The position numbers and the translations under genes were made by a program. From an uncultured Ignavibacteriota bacterium (GTDB lineage Bacteria > Bacteroidota > Ignavibacteria > Tepidaquicellales > Tepidaquicellaceae): a DNA stretch of 6,900 nt. Within the stretch, counting starts at the first letter, position 1. Each line of letters begins with the position of its first letter. The notes below the pieces were generated by a model that had not been told where the DNA came from, did no database searches, and worked only from the letters and a program-made list of their open reading frames with translations. The DNA is taken from positions 1-6,900 of the forward strand of contig CAIUQV010000197.1 in assembly GCA_903901375.1 (NCBI GenBank). Reading direction: 5' to 3'. Positions 1-6,719 of the stretch are shown here, one piece after another.

Positions 1-799
1 CCTGAGCACGCTCAACTCTGATACCGAGTGTCTTTATGCCTCTTATTACAAGGTATGCCTGATGCGGGTCCATATTGCATCCGAGGGAAATCATCATCGG
101 ACGGATTTTCTTGTAAAGCTCTTCTGTCTTGGTAATTATTATTCCGCCGACAACGTCTGCGTGACCGTTAATGTATTTTGTGATGGAATGAAATTCTACG
201 TCAGCTCCCAGTTCAAGAGGTTTCTGAAGAACAGGAGATGCAAAAGTATTATCCACAACAAGTATAAGGTTATGTTCTTTTGCAATCTTCGATGCTTCAA
301 CTATATCTGTAATATCAATCGTCGGGTTTGCAGGTGTTTCGAGGTAAAGGACTTTGGTGTTTGGTTTAATCGCTTTTCTGATATTATCAAGGTCTGTTGT
401 GTCGACGTATGTTGATTCAACTCCGAACCTTGACCAGTGGTCTTCCATAACACCTCTTGAAGGTCCGTAAACCGCCGCAGTGCTTACCATATGGTCGCCT
501 TTTGAAAGCAATGCCATATATATTGTGTTCACTGCTGCCATACCCGAACTTACAGCAACGGCATCAAATCCGCCGCAGAGTTCTGCAACACTGTTTTCAA
601 GTGCTTTAATAGTAGGGTTGCCAAGACGTGTGTATATGAATCCTTTTGATTCGCCCGAAAAACATCTTGCACCTTCCTCTGCTGTTTCAAACGCAAAAGT
701 TGATGTCTGGTAAATAGGCACGGTAGCTGATTTAAAAGTATCTTTAATTGCACCCGCGTGAATTAGCTTTGTGTTAAATTTCTTGTTCTTTGTATCCAT
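1..799 (-). CDS. Cys/Met metabolism PLP-dependent enzyme (cystathionine gamma-synthase/lyase, methionine gamma-lyase or O-acetylhomoserine sulfhydrylase type), 3'-truncated by window edge
   Basis: Fold-type I, trans-sulfuration family enzyme that would use pyridoxal phosphate for gamma-elimination or replacement on homoserine-derived or sulfur amino acids in the cytoplasm. 266 residues are present of a family length near 380-400; the C-terminal domain lies beyond the left edge. Family marks are visible: YTRLGNPT (Y56, R58, phosphate-binding from the partner subunit), SSGMAA (84-89), the PLP-stacking tyrosine in VYGPSRG (Y111), VVDNTF (D183, pairs with the pyridine nitrogen) and the Schiff-base lysine K208 in SITKYINGHADVVGG. 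The window ends soon after DPHQAYLVIRGIKTL. The ATG at 797-799 is the first plausible start, 17 bp after the HAD phosphatase stop, with no Shine-Dalgarno. Substrate cannot be fixed: the loop after Y111 reads GPSR, neither the GCT expected of methionine gamma-lyase nor the GGT common in sulfhydrylases and synthases. The family call is secure; the reaction is not. Confidence 0.93.
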   Translation of the reverse strand, partial: MDTKNKKFNTKLIHAGAIKDTFKSATVPIYQTSTFAFETAEEGARCFSGESKGFIYTRLGNPTIKALENSVAELCGGFDAVAVSSGMAAVNTIYMALLSKGDHMVSTAAVYGPSRGVMEDHWSRFGVESTYVDTTDLDNIRKAIKPNTKVLYLETPANPTIDITDIVEASKIAKEHNLILVVDNTFASPVLQKPLELGADVEFHSITKYINGHADVVGGIIITKTEELYKKIRPMMISLGCNMDPHQAYLVIRGIKTLGIRVERAQ

Positions 800-816
800 C
801 TGTAATATTATAAAAT

Positions 817-1308
817 TTAAATAAGTTTTTTGGCTTTTAGTATTTTGTCTATCATTTCCCTTACGGCACCTTCGCCGCCGTTCTTTTTGCAGACGTAATG
901 AACGTGTTTCTTCACTTCGTCAATACCGCTTTTCGGACAACAGGAGAATCCCACTTTCTTAAGAAGTGGAATATCGAATTCATCGTCCCCTATGTATGCA
1001 AAGTTCTCGTCTTTCAGTTTGTATTTCTTCTTTAATTCTTCATAAGGTATAAGCTTATCGTCTATGTTTTCGTAAAGGTGATGTATCTTCAGTCTTTCCA
1101 CTCTTCTTTTGTTAACGGCAGAGTTCATTCCGCTGATTACTGCGAACTTCATTCCGAGTTCCCTGCCGCGCGTCAGTCCGTAACCGTCGTGTGTATGGAA
1201 CATCTTAATGTCTTCGCCGTTGCTGGAATAAATGACGTGCCCTGTAGTTAGGCAGCCGTCCATATCCATCAGTATAAACTGTATTTTCTTTAAGTCGGGT
1301 TTCTTCAT
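817..1308 (-). CDS. kdsC: KdsC-like HAD phosphatase (3-deoxy-D-manno-octulosonate 8-phosphate phosphatase family)
   Basis: Small cap-less HAD phosphatase of 163 residues (E. coli KdsC is 188); relatives form tetramers that dephosphorylate sugar acid phosphates such as Kdo-8-P for lipopolysaccharide. All HAD motifs are visible: motif I DMDGCLT (nucleophile D15, acid/base D17), motif II S59 in VISG, motif III K85 in DDKLI, motif IV GDDEFD (D108, D109, D112). The C-terminal tail NGGEGAVRE (143-151), which closes the neighbouring active site in KdsC, strongly supports this subfamily over other small HADs. Three positions differ from E. coli KdsC: the Arg of VRDGYG is His here (THDGYG, H40), the Arg of ITGRK is Met (ISGMN, M61), and the Arg of GGRGAVRE is Glu (E146). 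The substrate may therefore not be Kdo-8-P, so the symbol is provisional. Start is 2 bp after the nth stop, so the two are very likely cotranscribed. No Kdo or sialic-acid genes are nearby. Confidence 0.85.
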   Translation of the reverse strand: MKKPDLKKIQFILMDMDGCLTTGHVIYSSNGEDIKMFHTHDGYGLTRGRELGMKFAVISGMNSAVNKRRVERLKIHHLYENIDDKLIPYEELKKKYKLKDENFAYIGDDEFDIPLLKKVGFSCCPKSGIDEVKKHVHYVCKKNGGEGAVREMIDKILKAKKLI

Positions 1309-1310
1309 AA

Positions 1311-1955
1311 TTATATTTTAGATGACGGACAAATATCGTTCAGGAAACATTCTTCGCATAAAGGCTTTTTTGCGTTGCAGACTAAGCGGCCGTGCTCGCC
1401 AATGCGCATAGAAAAATGATACTGGTCCTTTTCGGGAATAATAGTTTTAAGTTCTGCTTCAATCTTATCGGGATTGTCGTTTTCTATAAGTCCGAGTTTT
1501 GTGCTTACTCTTTTTAAATGTGTATCTACAATAACTACGTCTTCCTTTCCGAAACAGTTTCCGAGTATAACAGATGCAGATTTCCGCCCGACGCCCGGAA
1601 GAGCAGTAAGTTCATCCATCGTCCCCGGTACTTTTCCCTTGTGTTCTTTTTCGAGCACTTCGCAGAGTGAAAGTATTGCCTTTGCTTTGTTGTTGAAGAA
1701 GTTAATTGATTTAATGTTATTCCTGAAATTCTCTATACCGTCTTTAAGTATATCCTTTGGTGATTTGTACTTTGATTTATATAGAGGAGTCATAGTCATA
1801 TTCACTCTCACGTCAGTGCACTGAGCGGCAAGAACCGTCGATACAAGAAGTTCAAACGGACTCTTAAAATCGAGATGGCACTTTGCGTCAGGATAATTAT
1901 CAGCAAGACGTTTCGTGATTACTTTTGCTTTCTTCTTTAAGTCGTCAGTGCTCAT
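1311..1955 (-). CDS. nth: Endonuclease III (DNA glycosylase/AP lyase)
   Basis: Base-excision repair enzyme that removes oxidised pyrimidines and nicks the abasic site by beta-elimination. At 214 residues it matches the family (E. coli Nth is 211). Visible features in order: LAAQCTD (43-48, the helix carrying the conserved Gln), the helix-hairpin-helix LPGVGRKSASVILG (119-132) with catalytic lysine K125, the catalytic aspartate D144 in VIVDTH, and the C-terminal 4Fe-4S cluster C193-x6-C200-x2-C203-x5-C209. Lys plus Asp together indicate a bifunctional glycosylase/lyase, and the absence of a MutY-type C-terminal domain rules out MutY. The start ATG overlaps the agmatinase stop (ATGA, 1952-1955), a typical sign of translational coupling. 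No Shine-Dalgarno is visible. Nothing is missing or unusual in the catalytic parts. Confidence 0.97.
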   Translation of the reverse strand: MSTDDLKKKAKVITKRLADNYPDAKCHLDFKSPFELLVSTVLAAQCTDVRVNMTMTPLYKSKYKSPKDILKDGIENFRNNIKSINFFNNKAKAILSLCEVLEKEHKGKVPGTMDELTALPGVGRKSASVILGNCFGKEDVVIVDTHLKRVSTKLGLIENDNPDKIEAELKTIIPEKDQYHFSMRIGEHGRLVCNAKKPLCEECFLNDICPSSKI

Positions 1956-2839
1956 AGGAAGTAGTTTAACATTTTATAAATCAGTTTCGCAGTAAGAAAA
2001 TCAGGATACGGGTTACCTTTCTTAGGAGCAAGTTCAACTACGTCGAAGCCCACAACGTTTCTGGTCTTTCCGAGTTTCCTCAGAAGCACCATAGTTTCTT
2101 CCCAGTAGAATCCAAGCGGCTCGCAGGTACCGGTAGAAGGCATTATCGAAGGGTCAAAATAATCCACGTCGAACGTTATGTAAACATTCTTCTTCAGTCC
2201 TTTAATTACCTTGTCCTGCCAGTTCTTCCCGTGTAAACCGTTCCGGATTGCATAGGCATAAAAAGTTTTAATCTTATTCTTCTTTATGAAGTCGTACTCT
2301 TCCTTGCACTGTGCACGGATGCCGACCTGAGTGATATCTTTTGTAAACTCAGCAACACGCGAGCAGAAGCAGGCGTGAGAATATTTAGTACCTTCGTATT
2401 CATCACGAAGGTCTGAATGTGCGTCAAAATGAAGTACAGACATATCTTTGTAAGAATCGAAGTGTGCTTTTATCGGTGCAGTGGAAATAGTATGCTCACC
2501 TCCGAGCGTAACTACAAACTTATTATCTTTAATCAGCTTCAGAACATCTTTATAAATAACGTCAAGAGCCTTCTTTCCTTTAAGACCTTTAATTGCCGAA
2601 GGATAAAGAGATGCGATTCCGTGCCCCTTTTCAAAGCAGAACTGACGGTTAAGCTCTTCATCGAAAAACTCAACGTAATGCGACGCATTGTAAATACCTT
2701 CAGGACCTTTGCCGGTTCCTTTCCCGTACGAAGTGGTTGCCTCGTAAGGAACAGGAAGCATCACTACTTTTGAATCCCTGTAGTTTGAGTATTTCTCTTC
2801 GATTGCAAGAAAGTTCTTATTTATGTTTAGAGTTTTCAT
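1952..2839 (-). CDS. speB: Agmatinase-family ureohydrolase
   Basis: Arginase/agmatinase-fold binuclear Mn enzyme of 295 residues. Agmatinase hydrolyses agmatine to putrescine and urea in the arginine decarboxylase route to polyamines. Metal ligands are all visible: H116 in GGEH, D139/H141/D143 in DAHSD, D224/D226 in DVDYFDP. Further support comes from the N-terminal PVPYEATTSYGKGTGKGP (30-46) and FDVVELAP (265-272). The loop after the last metal ligands is unusual: STGTCEPLGF (235-244) where the family normally has GTGTPxxGG, so substrate assignment to agmatine is likely but unproven. I chose ATG at 2837-2839; the reading frame can be opened upstream to a TTG at 2876-2878, but that would add 13 unsupported residues. 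The start overlaps the -1 frame extension of dnaX by 23 nt and the end overlaps nth by 4 nt. No arginine decarboxylase is in the window. Confidence 0.9.
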   Translation of the reverse strand: MKTLNINKNFLAIEEKYSNYRDSKVVMLPVPYEATTSYGKGTGKGPEGIYNASHYVEFFDEELNRQFCFEKGHGIASLYPSAIKGLKGKKALDVIYKDVLKLIKDNKFVVTLGGEHTISTAPIKAHFDSYKDMSVLHFDAHSDLRDEYEGTKYSHACFCSRVAEFTKDITQVGIRAQCKEEYDFIKKNKIKTFYAYAIRNGLHGKNWQDKVIKGLKKNVYITFDVDYFDPSIMPSTGTCEPLGFYWEETMVLLRKLGKTRNVVGFDVVELAPKKGNPYPDFLTAKLIYKMLNYFL

Positions 2840-2972
2840 TAATAATTGGTTTATATTCTTCTGCGTTAAACAATTCAATCAGCGCTCTGACGGTTGCATT
2901 TCCCTGTTTAAATATTCCTGTATAGTCAAAAACGGGAATCTCTCCCGATGACTCATAATCTATTTCAAAGTT
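2817..2972 (-). CDS. dnaX: C-terminal extension of DnaX in the -1 frame, reached only by slippage on A10
   Basis: If one A is read twice (or one A is added in the mRNA), dnaX continues after three lysines as NFEIDYESSGEIPVFDYTG and so on for 51 codons to a TAA at 2817-2819, giving a protein of about 434 residues. The composition is protein-like and acidic, and includes the stretch TVRALIELFNAEEY, which recalls the short amphipathic helix found near the end of many DnaX proteins (my recollection, not checked). The frame has no ATG, GTG or TTG until its 34th codon and is closed by a TGA at 2988-2990, upstream of the A run, so it cannot be an independent gene covering this stretch. It fills the otherwise empty gap before the agmatinase and overlaps its start by 23 nt. 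The alternative is that the true run is A11 and the short form is a sequencing artefact. Confidence 0.7.
   Translation of the reverse strand, partial: NFEIDYESSGEIPVFDYTGIFKQGNATVRALIELFNAEEYKPIINENSKHK
2928..2947 (-). other. Small hairpin plus T5 downstream of the dnaX slip site
   Basis: On the coding strand CGGGA pairs with TCCCG around a 5-nt loop (2947-2933), followed by five T (2932-2928). It begins 23 nt after the end of the A10 run, farther than the 5-9 nt usual for ribosomal frameshift stimulators. The stem is only 5 bp, so it is a weak candidate for a terminator or attenuator. It lies inside the -1 reading frame. Confidence 0.3.
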
Positions 2973-4120
2973 TTTTTTTTCAGGGTCTCAAGTCCCGATA
3001 TCAGTTCTGATATATCCACTATTTCCCTGTTAACCCTGCAGAGTTCCACAAGAAGGGATTCCATCAGGACTTTCTGATTGGAAGAAAACTTAAACCTTGA
3101 TTCAGAATCGAAAAGAAGTTTAAGTATCCTCTGTATCTGGTCAACTGAATAGTTTTTGGCTTCTTCGAGAAACTTTGCCTTCGTATCGTCCGATTCATCC
3201 AGCAGTTCGGAAGAGCCCGTAGATTTAACAATCAGTAGGTTTCTGAAATGGTCGGTGATTCCGTTAATGTATGTGATTATATCGAGACCATTTTCTTCCA
3301 GGTTATTGAAATAAGAAATTATACTTTTTATATCGGATGTAATGATAAACTTTGATGTATTAAAATATATCGTGTTGTCAGGGAGGTTAAGGAATTCTTT
3401 AAGTGAACTGAATTCTATGTTTTCTCCGCAGAAAGATACTGCCATATCGAATATTCCGAGCGAATCACGAAGTGCACCGTCTCCGAGTTTTGATACGAGG
3501 AATAAAGACTCATTATCTATAGTAACGTTCTGCTCTTTGGCAACGAACTTAAGCTGTTCCATGATTTCTGTAATCTTCAGTCTGTGCAGTCCGAAACGCT
3601 GGCATCTGCTAACGATAGTTGGCGGAATGCGTTCAGGGTTTGTGGTTGCAAGAATGAATATTAAATATTCAGGCGGTTCTTCAAGAATCTTAAGCAATGC
3701 GTTGAATGCCTGAATGGTAAGCATATGAACTTCATCTACTATGAAGAACTTATAGTCAGCTTTAATAGGAAAATACTTTGCAGCATCCTGAATAGATCGG
3801 ACATCGTCAATACCGCGGTTTGATGCAGCATCGAGTTCGAATACGTCAGGGTGTACGCCCTTCGTTATTTCCAGACAGTTCTCGCATTCATTGCAGGGTT
3901 CGCCATCCTTTGCATTCTTGCAGTTGATTGCTTTTGCGAATACACGTGCGATAGTGGTCTTACCCACTCCCCGTGGCCCGCTGAACAAATAAGAATGTGC
4001 AATCTTCTTGTTGATGATAGCATTCTTTAATGTGGTTGTGACAAAGTCCTGAGAAACAACATCAGCAAACGTTTGAGGTCTGAACTTTAGCGCCGATACT
4101 TTGAATTTTCCTTCTGACAT
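2960..4120 (-). CDS. dnaX: DNA polymerase III clamp-loader subunit DnaX, short (gamma-like) in-frame product
   Basis: AAA+ motor of the replicative clamp loader, which opens and places the beta sliding clamp on primed DNA. 386 residues in the unshifted frame. Domain I holds Walker A GPRGVGKTT (48-56), the four-cysteine zinc module C67-x8-C76-x2-C79-x2-C82, Walker B FFIVDEVHML (D129, E130), sensor 1 in ATTNP (158-162) and the SRC arginine finger (R172). Sensor 2 is R218 in GALRDS. The collar domain III runs to roughly residue 367. The frame stops soon after, at LETLKKKTLK, so domains IV and V that define tau are absent; most full-length DnaX proteins are longer than 500 residues. The last codons contain an A10 run (2971-2980), and slippage there opens a 51-codon extension (separate entry). 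Start ATG lies 5 bp after the lon stop, implying cotranscription. Identity is certain; which length is the main product is not. Confidence 0.97.
   Translation of the reverse strand: MSEGKFKVSALKFRPQTFADVVSQDFVTTTLKNAIINKKIAHSYLFSGPRGVGKTTIARVFAKAINCKNAKDGEPCNECENCLEITKGVHPDVFELDAASNRGIDDVRSIQDAAKYFPIKADYKFFIVDEVHMLTIQAFNALLKILEEPPEYLIFILATTNPERIPPTIVSRCQRFGLHRLKITEIMEQLKFVAKEQNVTIDNESLFLVSKLGDGALRDSLGIFDMAVSFCGENIEFSSLKEFLNLPDNTIYFNTSKFIITSDIKSIISYFNNLEENGLDIITYINGITDHFRNLLIVKSTGSSELLDESDDTKAKFLEEAKNYSVDQIQRILKLLFDSESRFKFSSNQKVLMESLLVELCRVNREIVDISELISGLETLKKKTLK
2971..2980 (-). promoter_or_regulatory. A10 slippery run in dnaX, candidate programmed frameshift or transcriptional slippage site
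   Basis: Coding strand reads CTG, ten A, then CTTTG. In frame 0 this is Leu-Lys-Lys-Lys-Thr-Leu-Lys-stop; with one A fewer it stops at once (KKKL, TGA); with one A more it stays open for 51 codons. Long A runs are known slippage sites for RNA polymerase (Thermus dnaX uses A9), and A-rich heptamers serve -1 ribosomal frameshifting in E. coli dnaX. The position, just after domain III, is where dnaX frameshift sites are expected. Confidence 0.7.
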
Positions 4121-4125
4121 ATGTA

Positions 4126-6588
4126 TTATTTACTCTTCTTTTTAAAGCTTAATTGTTTCCTGTTAAACAAATGGACTATTGCTTCTTCAATCTTTGAGAC
4201 TGTAATAATCTCAAGTTTAGAAGTAATATCTTTTGGTATTTCTATTAAATTCTTTTCATTATCCTTCGGGATTAAAACTCTTTTAAGGCCGCTTCTGACT
4301 GCGGCAAGAAGCTTTTCATTTAGTCCGCCGATAGGCAGAACGTTTCCCCGAAGAGTGATTTCGCCCGTCATTGCAGTGTCTGTTCTGACGGGTGTGGAAG
4401 TAATAGCGGACAGCATTGCCATCACCATCGTAATACCTGCCGAAGGTCCGTCTTTAGGTATAGCACCTTCGGGAACGTGTATATGAATTTCCTTATCCTT
4501 GAAATAATTCTCCGGTATACCGTATGCGTTTGCGTTGGACTTGATGTAGGACAGACCTGCAATTGCAGATTCTTTCATAACGTCTCCGAGCTTACCTGTA
4601 AGAGTAATTTTTGCAGTCCCCTTCATCACGGTAACGTCTATGTTCAGAATATCTCCTCCCATAGAAGTCCAGGCAAGTCCGTAAACCGAACCAATCTTCG
4701 TCTTATCATCTTTCTTTGTGTCAATATCGTCGAACTTCGGAACACCGAGGTACTTTTCTACAAGTGCGGCACTTACTTCAATCTTCTTCTTTTTACCGCC
4801 GTTTATGAGTTTATCCTTGGCTACTTTTCTGATGATTGAACTTAATTCCCTTTCGAGGTTTCTTACACCTGCCTCGCGTGTGTATTCACGAATTACTTTA
4901 AGAATAACATCGTCCGGAAACTTTACTTCATCTTTATCAAGTCCGTGCTCGGAAATTTCTTTTGCAAGAATATGGTTCTTTGCAATCTGAATCTTTTCAA
5001 AATCGAGGTAAGACCTCATCTCGATTATTTCCATCCTGTCCTGAAGAGCAAGAGGAATGTTGTACTGAACGTTTGCAGTAGTAATAAACAGCACGTTAGA
5101 CAAATCATAGTCTATATCGAGATAATGGTCGTTAAAAGTATTGTTCTGCTCGGGATCGAGAACTTCGAGCATCGCAGAAGCAGGGTCGCCTCGGTAGTCG
5201 TTACCCATCTTATCTATTTCATCTATAAGAATAACAGGGTTCGAAGTACCTGCCTTCTTCATTGCCTGAATAATCCTGCCCGGCATAGAACCTATGTATG
5301 TTCTTCTGTGACCGCGAATTTCAGCTTCATCTTTCACGCCGCCTATAGAGAGGCGTGCAAACTTTCTGTTGAGTGCTCGTGCAATGGATTTGCCGAGTGA
5401 CGTCTTGCCGACACCCGGAGGACCAACGAAACAAAGTATCTGTCCTTTGGGAGGTTTTTTAATATTCTTATCTTTAAGTAATTTCAGAACTGCGAGAAGT
5501 TCAAGTATTCTGTCCTTCGGTTTTTCAAGTCCGAAATGGTCTGCATCAAGAATATTCTTCGCATTATTAAGGTCGTAATTATCTTCCGTAAAGATATTCC
5601 AGGGAACAGCGGTCATCCATTCCAGATAATTTCTTGAAACACTGAAATCGGGTGACATCGGAGGAGTCTTTCTTAATTTCTCAAACTCTTCTCTAGCTTT
5701 ATTCTTAACGGCTTCAGGCATATCAGCATCGTCTATTGCCTTTTTCAGTTTCATCAGGTCAGGGTCGAGTTCAGCACTGCCGCCGAGTTCATCCTGAAGG
5801 ATTCTAATCTGTTCCTGTACTATAAACTTTCGCTGGTTCTTCTGCATCGAAGCTGAGACCTTTGCCTCGATTTCCTTCTCAATTTTAAGTACCTGAATTT
5901 CACCCGCAAGAAGAGTAATAAGTTCAAAGTATTTATCGTACATACTTTCAACTTCGAGAAGTTTTTGTTTTTCGGAAATACTGACCGTTAAAGTTGAGGC
6001 AATATAATACAATTTCCTGTCGTAATCTTTCAGAACTTCATAGCTTGAGAAACTATCCTTGGTCAGAGCGGGACTAAGCTTCACGTAATCGCTGAATAGC
6101 TTTGATGCCCTGATTGAAAGCAGGTCGAGCTGTGCGTCCGGAAGATTGCTTTCGTACTTAATCTCCAGGTCTGCATATATAAAATCATCCTTGTAATAGT
6201 TAACGACCTTAGCTGCAACGACTGCGTCAACGAGAATTTTCATAAGTCCGTTCGGCAGCCGGATTACTTGTATAATTTTGGCAATAACACCTGTTTTATA
6301 GAGGTTATCAATTGTGGTTTCCTCGACGCTGCCGTCTTTCTGCGTAACGAGGAAAATGTATTTATTTTCACTTTCCGATGCTTTGTTAATAGCACGGATA
6401 GACGAATCCCTGCCTGCAAGAATCGGATAGACCATATACGGAAAAATAACAATATCCTTTAGAGGTAAAACGGGTAATGTATTCTGAATTTCGTTCTGAC
6501 TAATGCTGACAGGTTTTTCCTGAAGCGATTCATTCACATCTGTGTTCTCTGTAATATCTGAATTAACTTTTTTCTTCTTTATCATCAT
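4126..6588 (-). CDS. lon: ATP-dependent Lon protease (LonA type)
   Basis: Cytoplasmic AAA+ serine protease that unfolds and degrades damaged and regulatory proteins; works as a hexamer. 820 residues from the chosen ATG, typical for LonA. In order: a charged N-terminal leader; the LON substrate-recognition domain beginning at about residue 37 (TLPVLPLKDIVIFPYMVYPI); a helical region with QRKFIVQEQIRILQDELG (252-269); Walker A GPPGVGKTS (389-397); Walker B VILIDEID (452-459); sensor 1 ITTAN (N506); arginine finger R518 in LQDRME; sensor 2 R576 in REAGVRNLER; and the protease domain with the Ser-Lys dyad S716 (PKDGPSAG) and K759 (GGLNEKLLAA). The tail is lysine-rich. The frame can be opened to a GTG at 6607-6609, but the ATG at 6586-6588 (or the adjacent one at 6583-6585) fits the family better and follows an A/T-rich leader. 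First gene of the apparent operon. Confidence 0.97.
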   Translation of the reverse strand: MMIKKKKVNSDITENTDVNESLQEKPVSISQNEIQNTLPVLPLKDIVIFPYMVYPILAGRDSSIRAINKASESENKYIFLVTQKDGSVEETTIDNLYKTGVIAKIIQVIRLPNGLMKILVDAVVAAKVVNYYKDDFIYADLEIKYESNLPDAQLDLLSIRASKLFSDYVKLSPALTKDSFSSYEVLKDYDRKLYYIASTLTVSISEKQKLLEVESMYDKYFELITLLAGEIQVLKIEKEIEAKVSASMQKNQRKFIVQEQIRILQDELGGSAELDPDLMKLKKAIDDADMPEAVKNKAREEFEKLRKTPPMSPDFSVSRNYLEWMTAVPWNIFTEDNYDLNNAKNILDADHFGLEKPKDRILELLAVLKLLKDKNIKKPPKGQILCFVGPPGVGKTSLGKSIARALNRKFARLSIGGVKDEAEIRGHRRTYIGSMPGRIIQAMKKAGTSNPVILIDEIDKMGNDYRGDPASAMLEVLDPEQNNTFNDHYLDIDYDLSNVLFITTANVQYNIPLALQDRMEIIEMRSYLDFEKIQIAKNHILAKEISEHGLDKDEVKFPDDVILKVIREYTREAGVRNLERELSSIIRKVAKDKLINGGKKKKIEVSAALVEKYLGVPKFDDIDTKKDDKTKIGSVYGLAWTSMGGDILNIDVTVMKGTAKITLTGKLGDVMKESAIAGLSYIKSNANAYGIPENYFKDKEIHIHVPEGAIPKDGPSAGITMVMAMLSAITSTPVRTDTAMTGEITLRGNVLPIGGLNEKLLAAVRSGLKRVLIPKDNEKNLIEIPKDITSKLEIITVSKIEEAIVHLFNRKQLSFKKKSK

Positions 6589-6636
6589 TAAATATAATTT
6601 TAAAGGCACTGAGTTTCAATTCTAAATGAACAGGAC

Positions 6637-6679
6637 ATTATATGGTTTAAAAGATATACGCACATAAAAATCATCCAAA
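6637..6679 (-). promoter_or_regulatory. Candidate promoter for the lon operon
   Basis: On the minus strand TTTG (6679-6676), a 19-nt spacer and TATCTTTT (6656-6649) fit the Bacteroidota consensus TTTG / TAnnTTTG at every fixed position except the last G. An alternative is a sigma70-like TATAAT at 6642-6637, but no good TTGACA-like box sits at the right distance. Either would give a leader of roughly 40-60 nt before lon. The TTTG lies inside repeat copy 1. Short A/T-rich motifs occur by chance, so this is tentative. Confidence 0.3.
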
Positions 6680-6719
6680 CCCATTAATCCCGTCAGGGAT
6701 TAAATATCAGTAGGTACAA
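6669..6719. repeat. 51-bp tandem repeat unit, copy 1, with internal hairpin
   Basis: Reads AATCATCCAAACCC, then the perfect inverted repeat TTAATCCC-GTCA-GGGATTAA (6684-6703, 8-bp stem, 4-nt loop), then ATATCAGTAGG. It differs from copy 2 at two bases (6674 and 6703) and by one extra T at 6715. No coding frame is apparent. It lies between an unidentified partial gene and lon. Confidence 0.9.

Noticed and set aside
62..753. Open frames on both strands overlapping the PLP enzyme (62-415 plus, 480-713 plus, 550-753 minus)
   Set aside because: The frame covering 1-799 on the minus strand carries the complete set of trans-sulfuration motifs; the others have no recognisable motifs and are frame shadows.
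2840..2878. Longer agmatinase beginning at TTG 2876-2878
   Set aside because: Adds 13 residues that do not resemble the family, uses a rare start, and overlaps the -1 frame of dnaX much further; the ATG at 2837-2839 is better.
2960..4120. dnaX as a pseudogene disrupted by a frameshift
   Set aside because: All catalytic motifs are intact, and the shift falls at an A10 run exactly where dnaX frameshift sites are expected; regulated slippage or a homopolymer sequencing error explains it better than decay.
4121..5578. Several plus-strand open frames of 69-151 codons opposite lon
   Set aside because: They lie wholly or almost wholly antisense to a lon sequence with intact motifs throughout and show no domain signal or start context of their own.
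6589..6609. Longer Lon beginning at GTG 6607-6609
   Set aside because: Adds seven residues from an A/T-rich leader; two ATG codons follow immediately and give a normal Lon length.
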